DNA of 64,000 nucleotides from Diphasiastrum complanatum (lineage: Eukaryota; Streptophyta; Lycopodiopsida; Lycopodiales; Lycopodiaceae), in assembly GCA_029204225.1 (NCBI GenBank), contig CM055110.1:17863344-17927343 (forward strand), in the 5' to 3' direction. A model generated the notes under the pieces. It saw only the letters and a program-made list of their open reading frames with translations, made no database searches and was not told the DNA's origin. Shown in pieces: positions 48,084 to 60,385 of the stretch. Position numbers and translations under genes: made by a program. Positions within the stretch are counted from its first letter, which is position 1; each line of letters begins with the position of its first letter.

Positions 48084-48884
48084 ATTATTTTATTTACACT
48101 TTGGCTTGCGTGCTCATTGGGCCATGGGCTTATAAGCGCCGGATGCCATGCCCTTGCAACACATTTTATTGGACGATTTTATTTATAAACACTTTGTTGG
48201 GAATACCCCCAACAAGCGGCTCTTATCTCATGCTTTAAACCAAGAAAGTTTCTGAAAGATCCATTTCTCCTGTCAAGATGGGAAAGAGAGAAAGGGTTTG
48301 GGACTACACCGAACGGCTCAATCATCTAAGATCTGAATGCAACACAGATCTGACTCCCGATCATGTGGTTTCTCGCTGGGTTATCACGAAGCATCCGAAG
48401 AGAGCCTAAACGATGGGAACAGTACACCACGTTGCAAGAAGCCATGGAAGACGCTATTAGAGAAGAGGATAAGGCTCAGGCGATGACTCTTATCCAACAG
48501 TCCATCATCCGACTCCCTCGGTAGCATCAATCTCCAATACTTCCAATATCTCAATAAATCTATTGATGGAACAAATGACGAAGCTACACAAACAACAGAT
48601 GGAGCAATTAATGGCCCAAGTTTGATAAAAAAAACTGTAGGCCTTAAAAGGAGCTGTAGTGTCATCCTCTAAAGCACCAGAACAGAACCAGTTACAGTAT
48701 CCTCAAAGGGAGAATGTATGGTGTCCAGTTTGTACCCAAAATCATATTGCCAACGACTAGTTTTGAAACATAATCTTAAACTGACACAATGGTATTGCCA
48801 CCTGTGCAACACGTCATCACACGAAATAATGTTCTGCCCATTCAACCCAAGGATCATACAACAAAAGAGAAATACATACCAAAC
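48084..48884 (+). pseudogene. Gypsy H gag, left part
   Basis: Reads a gag core: FLKDPFLLSRWERERVWDYTERLNHLRSECNTDLTPDHVV, then after a frame change FLAGLSRSIRREPKRWEQYTTLQEAMEDAI and SYTNNRWSN-type shifted codons, then QYPQRENVWCPVCTQNHI. It stops at the insertion point of copia G, within the block equivalent to PYQTSYPYHQG in gypsy I. Many stops. The far left (48084-48280) has no recognised coding. Confidence 0.78.
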
Positions 48885-49748
48885 TGTTAAAAATTGTAAA
48901 ACATATCTATCATCTGTTGTTAATGATTGGGGGATCCTACCCATGTAAATATTCTGTACATATCCAAGGTATGTGAATTGAGCACATATCCTTGTAGAAT
49001 AGGGCGAGTTTGGGTTAGGTAGATCAAATTCCAGTGACATGCATAAAGTCTAGTTGGTCTAGTATGATATGCAATAATGTTGACAATGTCTAGTTTGACA
49101 TGCATATAGAGATTCACATGGAATTGGTCAATTATGACCTTGTAGAATCTCGAGCCACAATAAATGCATAATGTCCTAAGTTTCCATAGTGACATGCAAA
49201 GCATGCATTCACTCTAATGGACACATGCATGGAGATTTGTACATGGCTAGTTGAGAAATTGCCATTTGGAGAAAGTAGGTAGAAGTTAGGTGCAACCTAT
49301 GCATGCTAGTAGTTAGGTGTCAAGTTAATAGTTGTTTGCACTTGAATAGGTGTAGGATGTGAATTGAATGCAAGGAGTACCACAAATTTTGGCTCTCCTA
49401 TATATGTACATATCATTCTCATTCACAAAGTAATGAAGAACCAAAGTTTTGTAGCTATCTCATGCTTGGTTGGATCTAACCTGTTTTTTCTTGTTATTTC
49501 TCTAGCTCTCTCTCTCTAACTCGTATTGAGGCTAATGCTTATACATCGTAATCTTGTACTTTTAATCATTCTTTGATTCATTGCTATCATAGTCTATTGA
49601 TTAGCATGCTAGATTGTGAATTAGCCATATCTTCTGAACTAGATCTTGTTGAACAATCTAGAATCAGGGTACTGTGCCAATCACAAAGCTTAATCAAGAT
49701 CAGTCACTCTTGTGGACATTCTCCACACGAATTCCGGAATTTTCAACA
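48885..49748 (+). repeat. 5' LTR of copia G
   Basis: TGTTAAAAATTG...TTTTCAACA. Nearly identical to the 3' LTR; visible differences include several point changes, an 11-base difference near 49358 and loss of GTGT from the CACACGTGTG palindrome (about 49725). Confidence 0.93.
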
Positions 49749-49761
49749 TGGTATCAGAGCC
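49749..49761 (+). other. Primer-binding site of copia G
   Basis: TGGTATCAGAGCC directly after the LTR. Confidence 0.93.
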
Positions 49762-50518
49762 ACATTAAGCTTTGCATGCTAACAACTCTGATTGTACAAG
49801 AAACTGAGAGCTCGATCAAGAAAAAAAGCAGTTTTGCACTTTTTCTAACCTTTCTCTGAAGTGTATTTGGATCAAATCAGACCTGAACTGAATTTTCAGA
49901 CTTGAATTGAGGTAGTACGGAATTTTGGAATTTCGCACGTGTGAAAATCAGAGATTTTCAGTCCCTTTGTTTTCCTTGCTGATAAATCCAAAGATAGTAG
50001 TGTTATAGCTTGACGGAAAGCTTATGATCTGTACTTTTCATAGAAATTGAAACCAAATCAATCTGAAGTGTCTGGCAAGAGTTATAAGCTCTTAAAGAGG
50101 ATTAGGATAGGTCCAAAATTTGAGTGACAACATTTTGATTTGAATCAATTTTTACTTTGTTCTGAATTCATGGTTTTGAGCATCCTACACAAGAAACTAA
50201 AGATCAAGACTGAGTTTGAAGTAATTGAACACCCTTTGAGCCTTCTGAGTGTCAATAGTGTTTTTGTTTGTTGCATTTCACACGTGCCAAAAGTAGGATT
50301 CAAACTAACCAAAGTGTCTCAATCCACTTTGTGTATCTGATCTAGTTAGCTTGTCTTGTGGAATATTTGAAATCTGTCTCAAATACAGTTGCATGTGTTT
50401 CACATAGGAAGGTAGTACATTTTCTGAAAATACCTATAGTGAAAGAGAGTAGCAACTCTAAGTCAGATAGGAACAAGCTCAAACATATTGCAGTCCAATT
50501 ACAAGAGTCTTCACATTC

Positions 50519-52303
50519 ATGGCATATGTAGGAGATTGTCTCTTTCAAGCTAGTGAAAGACTATACACCTTTAACTATTCATTTTGGAAGGATAGGATAG
50601 AATCCTTGTTGATTCTCTATGGTGTAATGGATATTGTAACTGGAACTGAAGTTGAACATGCAGTTTTTGATGAGGCTCAGAGATTCAAGAAGAGAGCAAG
50701 AATTGCTCTACATATCATCAAATTGAACATCTCTGATGAGATGTTGAAAGAGATTAGTTCATGCACCTCAGCAAAGGAGACTTGGGAGACTCTGAAGAAC
50801 CTTCAAGAAGCCGAGTTCAAGTCAAGAAAGAGGAGTAAGAACCAGTATTCTCGTGCCTTCAGCAAGAAAAAAGCAAAGAACAAAGACTATGGTGGAGTAG
50901 AAGATGAGTCAACTCATCCTTCTAACTTCAAGAAGAAGACACAAGAAGTTCAAACCAGTTGTATCATAGAAGACTCCCATGCAAGTTGTGGAGAGGCATC
51001 TCTTCTGATGTCTAGTTTTTCTTCTCTACCTTTTAATGATGTATCATGGTATATTGATAGTGGAGCAACAACTCATATGAGTTGCTCCAAAGATTCTTTT
51101 GTTTCTATTGAATCTATTCTAGATCCTAAGAAATCAATATACACAGTAGTTGGTGATGCATGGGCAATTGAAGGTGTTGGAAGTTGTTCCTTTAAACTTA
51201 CATCTTCTATGAATTTTACACTTTCCAATGTTCTCTATGTGCCTAATCTCACAAAGAGTGTATTTAGTATAGGAAAGTTGTTAGATGATGGTTATGAATT
51301 GGATTTCAATATCAATGGTTGTTTCATAAAGAAAGAAGATAAGATATTTGCAAGTGGATCTAAATATGGAGGTATTTTCAAGCTAGATGTGCATGAAAAT
51401 TCAAGTTTATGTGATACTGCATTGATGACTTATGTTTCCAAGGAGGAGCTATGGCATAGGAAGTTGTATGTTTCCGACTTCAGGTCTATACCTATTATAG
51501 TCAAGGAGATCAAGCCAAGAGAGGCTTATTCTATGGCAAAATCACTTATGGATCCATATTTAATGTCTTCTAAAAAGACAGAACATTCTATGGAGTTGGA
51601 ACATTCCAATGTTCATCTTCCTTTATCAGTAAGCAAGGAAGGTGTTTCTTGCTTTGCATGTACTATTGATGGATCCACAAGTTACATATGGCCGTGTCTT
51701 GTCTCTTCAAGTTTTTTGGTGCATGTGTATGTTCCATCATGTGAAACTTTATGGAGCTATGAAGCTAATGGAAGGAGTGCACTTTATCAAGTCTTGTTCA
51801 GTTATAAGCCTAAGGTTGTATACCTCAGTGTTGTTGAAGACTATTGCTTTGTATGTGGTTTCTTGGAAAGAAAGAAGGATGGTGATCCTAGTCTGTGGAT
51901 CATGGTTGGATGCTTATCCACCAAGGAAGGCTACATAGCCTTTACACTCTCTATCTCAAAGGTGTTTGAGCATGGAGAAGTTCTTGATTTTGAAGATCTA
52001 TTTTCTATCTTGGAAGTGGTCGAGAGCACAGTGTCTCATAGTGCATCACAAGTCATTACTATGGCAAGTAATCAAGTTGTGATGAGGTCAAGGTTTGAGG
52101 AGGAGTATCCTCAACATGCATGTCCAAGGAGATCTTCATCATTGTACAAGGCCGAGTCCTTGTTGATCTTATTTCATGGAAAAGAAAAGAAAAGTAAAGG
52201 TGGTTTTCATTTTGTTTTACTCACCTATTGTTCTTTTTCTTTGATTAATGATGTATCTTGCTTAATTGAGATTTGCCTATCTCAAAGACTATTCTGTTTT
52301 TGA
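50519..52303 (+). CDS. Copia G gag-protease-integrase-derived polyprotein, 594 aa, no RT
   Basis: Open from ATG 50519 to the stop ending at 52303. Residues about 1-105 match copia gag (MAYVGDCLFQASERLYTFNYS; compare F). The gag middle and zinc knuckle are missing: TWETLKNLQEAE passes to a basic linker, FKKKTQEVQTSC replacing the knuckle. The protease motif WYIDSGATTHMS (about residue 177) is intact. The pre-integrase block is kept as ELWHRKLYVSDF, losing the second zinc His. The zinc-cysteine block reads KPREAYSMAKS where F-type copies have CEAC, so both Cys are lost. The core reads SNVHLP and CTIDGSTSYIW where F has (S)DVHF and FIDDFTRYTW. The C-terminal 150 residues align with the post-integrase linker. 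The frame is open although catalytic residues are gone. Confidence 0.75.
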   Translation: MAYVGDCLFQASERLYTFNYSFWKDRIESLLILYGVMDIVTGTEVEHAVFDEAQRFKKRARIALHIIKLNISDEMLKEISSCTSAKETWETLKNLQEAEFKSRKRSKNQYSRAFSKKKAKNKDYGGVEDESTHPSNFKKKTQEVQTSCIIEDSHASCGEASLLMSSFSSLPFNDVSWYIDSGATTHMSCSKDSFVSIESILDPKKSIYTVVGDAWAIEGVGSCSFKLTSSMNFTLSNVLYVPNLTKSVFSIGKLLDDGYELDFNINGCFIKKEDKIFASGSKYGGIFKLDVHENSSLCDTALMTYVSKEELWHRKLYVSDFRSIPIIVKEIKPREAYSMAKSLMDPYLMSSKKTEHSMELEHSNVHLPLSVSKEGVSCFACTIDGSTSYIWPCLVSSSFLVHVYVPSCETLWSYEANGRSALYQVLFSYKPKVVYLSVVEDYCFVCGFLERKKDGDPSLWIMVGCLSTKEGYIAFTLSISKVFEHGEVLDFEDLFSILEVVESTVSHSASQVITMASNQVVMRSRFEEEYPQHACPRRSSSLYKAESLLILFHGKEKKSKGGFHFVLLTYCSFSLINDVSCLIEICLSQRLFCF

Positions 52304-52743
52304 ATGAAGTCTTTAATTTGAAATTACTTCTTGTCTTTTGTGACTTGATTATGTTTCCAAAACATCTAGAAAGCAAGATGTTGTACCATCATTTGTATGC
52401 TCTTAAATTGAGAAAGAGCAAGTATGAGTTTAGTACTCATAGTTTGAAAAAAGGAGTTTTTTCATGTATTGAGGCATATTGTAAACTTCTTGTGAGGTTA
52501 AGTGAAGCATCCACTGAGGACACTTACACCCTCAAGAAAGTATTTAGACTTAATTTAATCAAGTTTGAGTATGGTTTCAAGATTAGATCCATTTTGGATA
52601 GAGTTCATATTTTCTGGACTTGTGAAGCTAGTATGCTTAATCTTGAATATTGCTCATGGTACAATCTTGATCTGTATGATCTTTGTGTACATGGAGCTAT
52701 GAAAGTGGATGGATGTTATCTTGATGTAAAATCAAGTATTTGA
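52273..52743 (+). other. Second open frame in copia G, 156 codons, unrecognised
   Basis: Starts inside the end of the 594-aa frame in a different phase and shows no RT or RNase H motif. It may derive from linker or RNase H sequence or be chance. The stretch to 53030 has no further coding signal. Confidence 0.3.
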
Positions 52744-53039
52744 TCTGGAAAATAAGCCTCGGTTTTTTCAATCTTTCTTGTAGCCAACTTTATGCATGTG
52801 GACTTTGCATACCCAGGATCGACATCAGACATGCAGGAGGTACATTGGCATAGTAGCAGATTGGTGGAATGTTTTTCAAAAGCATCTGGAAAAGATTTCT
52901 ATCAAAGAGAACTTATCATGGATTTGGTAAGCATACTGCTATGATGGATTCTTTGTTCATCTTCACTTCAAATGCAAAGCAAAGAATCCAAACTCAAAGG
53001 ATCTTCACCAACATCAAATAGATATATTTTAAGGAGGAG

Positions 53040-53898
53040 TATTAAAAATTGTAAAACATATCTATCATCTGTTGTTAATGTTTGGGGGATCCTACCCATG
53101 TAAATATTTTGTACATATCAAGGTATGTGAATTGAGCACATATCCTTGTAGAATAGGGCGAGTTTGGGTTAGGTAGATCAAATTCCAGTGACATGCATAA
53201 AGTCTAGTTGGTGTAGTATGATATGCAATAATGTTGACAATGTCTAGTTTGACATGCATATATAGATTCACATGGAATTGGTCAATTATGACTTTGTAGA
53301 AACTCGAGCCACAACAAATGCATAATGTCCTAAGTTTCCATAGTGACATGCAAAGCATGCAATCACTCTAATGGACACATGCATGGAGATTTGTACATGG
53401 CTAGTTGAGAAATTGTCATTTGGAGAAAGTAGGTAGAAGTTAGGTGCAACCTATGCATGCTAGCAGTTAGGTGTCAAGTTAATAATTGTTTGAACTTGAA
53501 TAGGTGTAGGATGTGAGGAGCACCACAAATTTTGGCTCTCCTATATATGTACATATCATTCTCATTCACAAAGTAATGAAGAACTAAGGTTTTGTAGCTA
53601 TCTCATGCTTGGTTGGATCTAAACTGTTTTTTTCTTGTTATCTCTCTAGCTCTCTCTCTCTCTAGTTCATATTGAGGCTAATGCTTGTACATTGTAATCT
53701 TGTACTTTTAATCATTCTTTGATTCATTTCTATCATACTCTATTGATTAGCATGCTAGATTGTGAATTAGCCATATCTTCTGAACTAGATCTTGTTGAAC
53801 AATCTAGAATCAGGGTACTGTGCCAATCACAAAGCTTAATCAAGATCAGTCACTCTTGTGGACATTCCCCACACGTGTGAATTTTGGAATTTTCAACA
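53040..53898 (+). repeat. 3' LTR of copia G
   Basis: Preceded by AAGGAGGAG. The first dinucleotide is TA instead of TG. The rest matches the 5' LTR closely and retains CACACGTGTG at 53870-53879. Confidence 0.92.
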
Positions 53899-53901
53899 AA
53901 C

Positions 53902-55180
53902 CCTCTTATCCTTATCACCAAGGGGCACCAAATAAGACACCATGATTTGGAGCGCCGATGAATCAGTAGTGCATGGCTTTACCAGCACCACCAGGGCCAG
54001 CTAACAATCAAGTGGCCCATGTAAACTTGACAATAGCAGAGCACGAGATACCACCCCAACCTAAGCAGCATCAGTGGTATGGTCCGGATGAGCCATATGT
54101 TGATCCAGCTATCAACAAATATTTTGCAACCTACGTTGTCCAACCTCAACGTCGAGATGGGAGAATCTACAGCTGCTATGGATGCGACAAAGGGCACATA
54201 ATTGTGGTCCTCATAAGGGCTTATTTACACCCTTGTGCCGAGAATGCGAGTACAGACATTGTTAGAAGAATTGCCCATTGTGACCTGGAACAAGTGCACC
54301 TTTGAATCTGATCACAGTGCAACCAACAGCGGTTCCAGGAAGGATGCCACAGAAAACTCCAATTTCCCATGTTCCGGTGCTAGCAATTACGCAAGCCCAA
54401 AAATGTAAGAGAGTGGCACCATCACCACCCTCCTCGGTACCATTGGCAAAAGATCAATGCTCAACTTCAGGACCTTATCCTAACGTGAGGGAAGAAGGAT
54501 GACAATACCATAAGATATGTCATTGGATACAGGGAGCGCAAGCAGAGAAAGCTGCACAAGCCAAGGAGAGATCTGCAGAACCTCTAGCCACAGAAATACT
54601 AGCATCACCAACATGCTGACTACTAAGAACAGATCTCAACAACTATTTGCACCATTATAAAATACCTTTTCAGATGGGAGAACCTGAGGTTCCACAAGCG
54701 AGAGTGCTCACAAGTCTATTGACTAGCCGCATGACCTTATCCCTCAGAGAGTTCCTACGGATTGTGCCTCAAGCAAAGAGCATCCTAGCAGATTGGATAA
54801 AATCGAAACCTGAGCAAGCTACAAAGGAGCCCTTGTATTGTGTGGGATATGAAGGAACCAACAATGTCCTCCACATTGGAGCAGCATGGGAGAGTGAACA
54901 ACACGGTAACTTCCACCCAAGCAAGCCATCCAACTCAGCCGACAGGTTAGAGCCCGTTCCCCAATAGCTTAACCCATTCATGTTCATGCAAGGAACACTC
55001 AGAACCACAAGTCGCGACAAATATGGAAACAACCAGTTCCTAGACCAAATGGTCCCGACAGCATACCGTTGGCACCATGGACCAAATGGTCCCGACGACA
55101 TACCGTTGGCGTTATGGAATACGACCCTCAACTATGTGCCAGATCAAAAAGTTTGAAGCGGCCTTACAACTGGCGCTTTT
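53902..55180 (+). pseudogene. Gypsy H gag and linker, right part
   Basis: Resumes with PYPYHQGAPN-like codons, then MALPAPPGPANNQVAHVNLT, WYGPDEPYVDPAINKYFATY and the zinc-knuckle remnant CYGCDKGHI. Then come REFLRIVPQAKSILADWIKSK, the equivalent of LLRIAPQAKSLLAE in gypsy I, and SEQHGNF. It fades by about 55180, before protease. Frame broken in several places. Confidence 0.75.
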
Positions 55181-55349
55181 ACCGAACACTGAAACCCAGA
55201 AGGTAATCAGAGTCAATTTGAGAAAAATCCCACTTTATTGATAAATCTGAGAAGGTTACATTTCAAGTGTGTGACCGTAGTCTCCGGGGAGCTGGCATGC
55301 TAAGCCAATGGCGTTAGATAGCATTAAGGATCAGCTGTCGGTGGCCAAA
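55181..55349. other. Unassigned spacer between gypsy H and copia A3
   Basis: No feature recognised. Confidence 0.5.
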
Positions 55350-58300
55350 TTACTACAACCTAAACCTGTGCAGCAACTCTTTGACATACTTCACCTGTGT
55401 TGAACCCACTTCATGTCCTTTTTGCCACACTTCTACTCCAAGGCGAAAATGCATCAGGCTGAGATCTGTCATCTCGAATTGTTCCAGGAGGTCTTTCTTG
55501 ATCATGTCTATCATCTCTTGATTATTTTTCGTAATAATCAAGTCATCAACATAAAGAGCAATCAAAGCAACCTTACCATCAAAGCATAAGATATATAGAT
55601 TTGGATCAGAATGTGTTCTCACCATCCCCTTTGAATGAAAGTAGGCATCAGTCCTGCTATACCACGCACGTGGTGCTTGTTTAAGACCATAAAGCGCTTT
55701 CTTCAAGCAACATACTTTATTTTCATGTCCCTTCATAACAAAGCCTTCAGGTTGATCCTTGAACACTTTTTCTTCTAACTCACCATTTAGAAAAGCAGAT
55801 TTCACATCCATCTGATACAAAGGCCAACCAAAATGTGAAGCTAAAGCAACAAGAAGACGTAGAGTATTCCACTTACAAACTGGTGCAAAGGTCTCCTCAT
55901 AGTCAATGCCTTTATTTTGTGCGTACTCTTTGATCATCAATCCTGCCTTGTGTTTTGCTATACTTCCACCTGCATGGTACTTAGTCTTGTATACCCATTT
56001 GCAACCAATGGGTTTCTTGCCAACTGGTGGTTCTACTAAGTCCCATGTGCTATGCTTAGCAATTGACTCCATCTCCTCTCCCATGGCCTTGACCCAAATG
56101 TCATCATCCTTCGCTTCACCATAAGTTGAAGGTTCTTTGCTTTGAATAATGCTAGATAAGAGAGCATAATTTGCTTCATACCTTTCAGGTTGAGTCTTCT
56201 CTCTTGTTGATCTTCGTAGCTCTCCCTGGTTAGATGATCTTGGATAGTCGTCTATGTCGTGGCTCTCCAACAATCTCTCAAAACACTTAGGGAGCTTCAT
56301 GTCAGGTGATTGGCTTCCTGGTGAAAATGTATCCCACGGTACATCCTTCTCTTTGTGTTTGTCAACTGCAACTTCAATCCTTCTTTCACCAAAAGGTTTG
56401 TCCCTACCTCTCCAACCTTTCTCTTGAGGTTGAGTAGTAGTATCTTGAGATGTATCCTCATGTTCATCACTCGGAAGGTCAATGAACGGATCATCATCAG
56501 GTGGTATCCTCACTATACCATCTTTCTCAGTGGATGTGTCTATCTTCTCAGCATCCTCATCTTCATACATCTTGGATTCATCAAAGATAGCATCACGACT
56601 TATATGGATTTTGTTTTCCACTGGATCAAAACATCTATAGCCCTTCACACGATCATCATATCCTAGGAATATGCACTTGATAGCTTTTACATCAAGTTTA
56701 CATCTCTCTTCCTTAGGAATGTGTACAAAGGCCTTACATCCAAAGATTCGCAAGTGGTTCACCTTTGGCTTCTTCTTCGTGAATGCTTCCTCAGGTGTTA
56801 TCTTTGGTATGGCAATGGTAGGACTCCTATTTTGAAGATAGACTGCCGTGCTACATGCTTATGACCAAAAATCTTTTGGTAGTTTCATCTCAGCTAGCAT
56901 AGATCTGGCACTTTCCACAATCGTACGATTCTTGCGCTCAGCTACACCATTGAGAGCAGGAGTATGAGCTTGCGTAAATTGTCTTTTAACCTCACATTGA
57001 TGACAAAGATCATTAAAGTCATTAGACTTGTACTCGCCTCCAGTATCTGATCTTAGGACTTTGATCTTCCTACCTGTCTGATTTTCGACCAATGCTTTGA
57101 AGTTTTTGAAGTTCTCAAAAGCATCTGATTTCTTCTTCAAGAAGTAGATCCACGTCTTACGTGACCTATCATCAATAAAGGTCATGAAATAGAAGGCTTC
57201 TCCTAAGGACATGGTCCTCATAGGCCCGCATAAATCTGTGTGGATTAAATCCAGGATGTTCTTTGCTCTTGCAACACCCCCTTTATTGAACTTCTCTCGA
57301 TGTTGCTTCCCATATACACTAGATTCGCACATCAATTTCAAGTGATCTTCTATGGTAGGCAATCTTGTTACCATCTCCAATTTTCTCATCAAATTGAGGC
57401 TTCCCAAGTTCAAGTGACCAAGCCTCTTGTGCCACAACTCAGTTTGCGAAGGAATGGACGATACAAGTCCATGTTGCCCCTTGATTGTAGCATTCAACCT
57501 GTACAATTTTGTATTGGGCTCTCTTACTCCATCCGCAATGACTTTAAACTTTTGGTTCGCATCCTTCACAAAGCAACGATCATGGGCGAATTCTACTTTC
57601 AACTTTTGATCAGTAATGACTCCAACAGAAAGCAGATTTTTCTTCAAACTTGGTACGTAAAGTACCTATCTGATCATCCTGCTTTTGCCATCAGGTAGTT
57701 GGATTGAAACTGTGCCTATCCCCTTGATCATGCACACCTGTCATGTGTCTTGTGGCTCCTAAGTCAATATACCATGCTTGATCATCTTGATTAGATGACA
57801 ATGTAGATATGAAGATGCTAGAGTCTTCAATCTCACCCTCATCAACAAGGTTACATGCTTGTTTTGGTTTCCCCTTGCCTTGTTCTGCCAGGAATTTGCG
57901 ACATTCACTCTTCCAATGGCCCTTTTTATCACAATGGAAGCACTTGTCTTTCTTCTTAGTTTTGCTGGAAGATCCCTCATCCTCCTAAGACTTGGCAAAT
58001 TGCTGCTTAGACTTCTTCTTGCCCTTGCCCTTGCCTTGTTTTTGGCGTGTCGCAAGTGCCTGATCGTCAGTATTTTGACGTCTAGCTTTCACCATTTCTC
58101 GTCATTGCTCTTCCTGCATCAAGATTCATGTGAGCTCGTCAAAGGTTGGCAATCTTTCTCTTGATGCTATTCCACTCACAAACATCTGATAGGGTTCTAC
58201 AATGCCGCATAATGCATAATGCACCAGCTCCACATCACGTATGCGCTCACCAATAGAATGCAGTTCATCTCTCATTGTCTTGATTTTGGTCATGTACGTC

Positions 58301-59735
58301 TGGATGTGCTCTCCTTGCTCCATGCGGGCACTATTCAACTTTGACTTCAGAAACATGATTCTTGACGGATTTGACGTCTTGCACTACTCCTTTAGCACAT
58401 CTCATGCCTGTCTGGGTGTAATAGCATCACAAATGTGGGTAATGATGTGATCCTTCACTGACAAGTTAATGAAGGTCAAAGCTTTCCTCATCTTTTTGTC
58501 GAACACTTTGATGTCTGCTTCATTTGGCGGCCTTCTCTCGTCACCTGTGACGACTTCCCACACGTCTTTCTCCATCGGTATATTTTTCATTTTGAATTTC
58601 CACACTGTATAGTTGGAAATCTTGTCCAATTTGCTACTTTCACTCAAAATGGACTCTCCCATGTTTGCCATCACAAAACTGCTTGAAACTTCTGCCTTAG
58701 GCTAAGAACAGTATGCCGAGGCCAACAGTGATGTCAGAAGTTGAAAATAATGACCTGCACCTAAACCAGGCCACTCGCCGCTTTTCCACCAATTTGAAAG
58801 CCAAATCGGCGTCGCCTTCCGAAATACACTCAGTCGTCAACTCCCAACAACGTGCCCAGTGGAATGGTGAAACCACTTCTGGCGTACTCCGAACACTTTC
58901 TCCACTGCAATCACTCTGTTTTGTTGTACCGTACTTGTAGGTACAGTCCGGGTGCCCTTCGTTTGGAGGTTATAGCCTTTCGTTTGGGTCAAAACGGGCA
59001 AAGGACCCAAAAATAGGGACTTTTCTAGTTTTTGAACTGTTTCTTCACCTTGAAGAAACTTCACTCTTCACTTGTGAAGGGAACCAACTCTAGTTTCAGT
59101 ATAAAAATTTTTAATGAAGTTGAAGGCTAAAATTCACTGCACTTCTTCAGGGCCCTCTTCAACAACCCTTCAGACTCCATCCAATGGTTGAATCTGATCC
59201 AACTGTGGATATCCCTTCTGGGTAGCACAATCTGAGCCGTCGATCTTGTAGTTCCTCTATCCAATGGATCTGAGCACTTATGTGCACCAATGGAGAATCT
59301 TGTAGACACTGTCCACTTCGAAACGCTACGCTCTCACTCTGGTTCCACGCGAAAACTGTTTGCGACTTTCCTGTCTGCGGCCGCACCTCCCCACACTCAA
59401 ATTTTCCTGATCTAACTCGCCTGTGGATCGATTTGAGCACGATCTAAGGCCTGGAGCAGGGTCGCCCTACTGATTGCAAGACTGTAGAGTCTTCACTCAA
59501 GAAATTCCGTGGAGAAACAGTGATTTTAGCTCAACTTGACAAAGTGGCTTTTTTTCACCTTTTACCGCAAATCTACTAGATTAACTGTCTGGAGACAGAT
59601 CTCTGACATAAACCTCAGAATCTCTCCATGGCTGGTTGATGATGTGATTAGCTTCCTTCTGGTCCTTACAACATCCAAAACGGTGCACAAACAATGAAGA
59701 AATCACCAGTTATGTATGAAAACTGTAACCCCTTT
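55350..59735 (-). mobile_element. Copia A3: LTR-less fragment of the A family
   Basis: Contains the leader (59735 to about 58675, matching A1's leader), gag, protease, integrase and most of RT, but ends within RT/RNase H at 55350 and lacks both LTRs. It provides the full-length reference between integrase and RT needed to compare A1 and A2. Confidence 0.87.
55353..58674 (-). pseudogene. Copia A3 gag-protease-integrase-RT (broken)
   Basis: Gag from Met 58674 (MANMGESILSESSKLDK; one Met precedes). Zinc knuckle CFHCDKKGHWKSEC. About 84 bases covering part of the protease after its active site are deleted relative to A1 (near 57737). Integrase (57647-56859) keeps HKRLGHLN, IHTDLCGPM, the FIDDRSRKTW block, LRSDTGGEYKS and NGVAERKNRTIVE, so the D,D,E residues look present. 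A TAA at about 56859 then interrupts. The segment 56762-55353 is open for 469 codons: INHLRIFGCKAFVH linker, then RT with YQMDVKSAFLNGELEE, KKALYGLKQAPRAWY and LYVDDLII, ending KYVKELLHRFRL. Confidence 0.88.
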
Positions 59736-60385
59736 ATGAATGAACACATCATTCATGATCTTATTGAAACCAAAAGATCCTAAATTATGAAGATATTTCC
59801 ATTTCCTTGACTTCATAACAAATGTAAGCTTACAAGCAAAACATATTTTGCTATCTTTTAAGGCTTCACACTCAACGAGTATTGCCAGATACAAAAATCT
59901 CTTGAAAGCAAAATGGTTCTTCATAAGTTGACATGAGAGCATAAATGAAACTATTTTCATTTTGTGATTGCTCCTTATTATTGATTGATTTCTCTTGGAT
60001 AATTACAATAATTTTGAACTTGTCCAAAGTTCCAAGCAAAATACTTTCCAAGGACATAAAATAAATCCAAGTTACTTTCATGAAAGTGACATCTATCTTT
60101 GCATCTTGAACCAAACAATGCACTTCCAAATGAAAAATTTCAAAAGATTTGACATGTGTTGTGATGGGCTCTTGAAGACAAATCTTGCAAGTCCTTGTGA
60201 GACTCCAAGCCTCATTCACCTTTCCACAAAGGAAACACCTTTCCTTGGACTTGTCCTTCTTGTATTTTCATTTTGAACTTGAAGCTCCATCCTTCACCTC
60301 GGCCCCCTTGCTTTGGTTCTCCTTGGATGGATTGGTCTTCTTTTTGTAGCATCTTGAGAAAAAATATCCTCCCTTGCCACAAAGG
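59736..60385 (-). pseudogene. Fragment N: gag-like, Cys-containing, interrupted by copia M
   Basis: On the minus strand the segment starts with a degenerate zinc knuckle (LCGKGGYFFSRCYKKK), then a basic linker, RCFLCGKVNEAWSLTRTCKICLQ and a longer open stretch (LEVHCLVQDAKIDVTFMKVTW, LLGTLDKFKIIVIIQEKS). The knuckle resembles copia gag. The following Cys pairs and the rest match nothing I can name. Copia M is inserted directly upstream of the knuckle. Confidence 0.45.

Larger units (their letters stand above)
48885..53898 (+). mobile_element. Copia G, complete non-autonomous element with both LTRs
   Basis: 5' LTR 48885-49748, primer site 49749-49761, internal region of 3.3 kb, purine tract 53031-53039 and 3' LTR 53040-53898. 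It is inserted in gypsy H gag. CAAAC precedes the left LTR (48880-48884) and occurs at 53897-53901 at the right end, overlapping the last two LTR bases, consistent with a 5-bp duplication. The internal region has a single long ORF and no reverse transcriptase or RNase H. Confidence 0.87.

Noticed and set aside
54769-55131. Minus-strand 120-codon frame as a gene
   Set aside because: It lies opposite the gypsy H gag-linker remnant and shows no motif.
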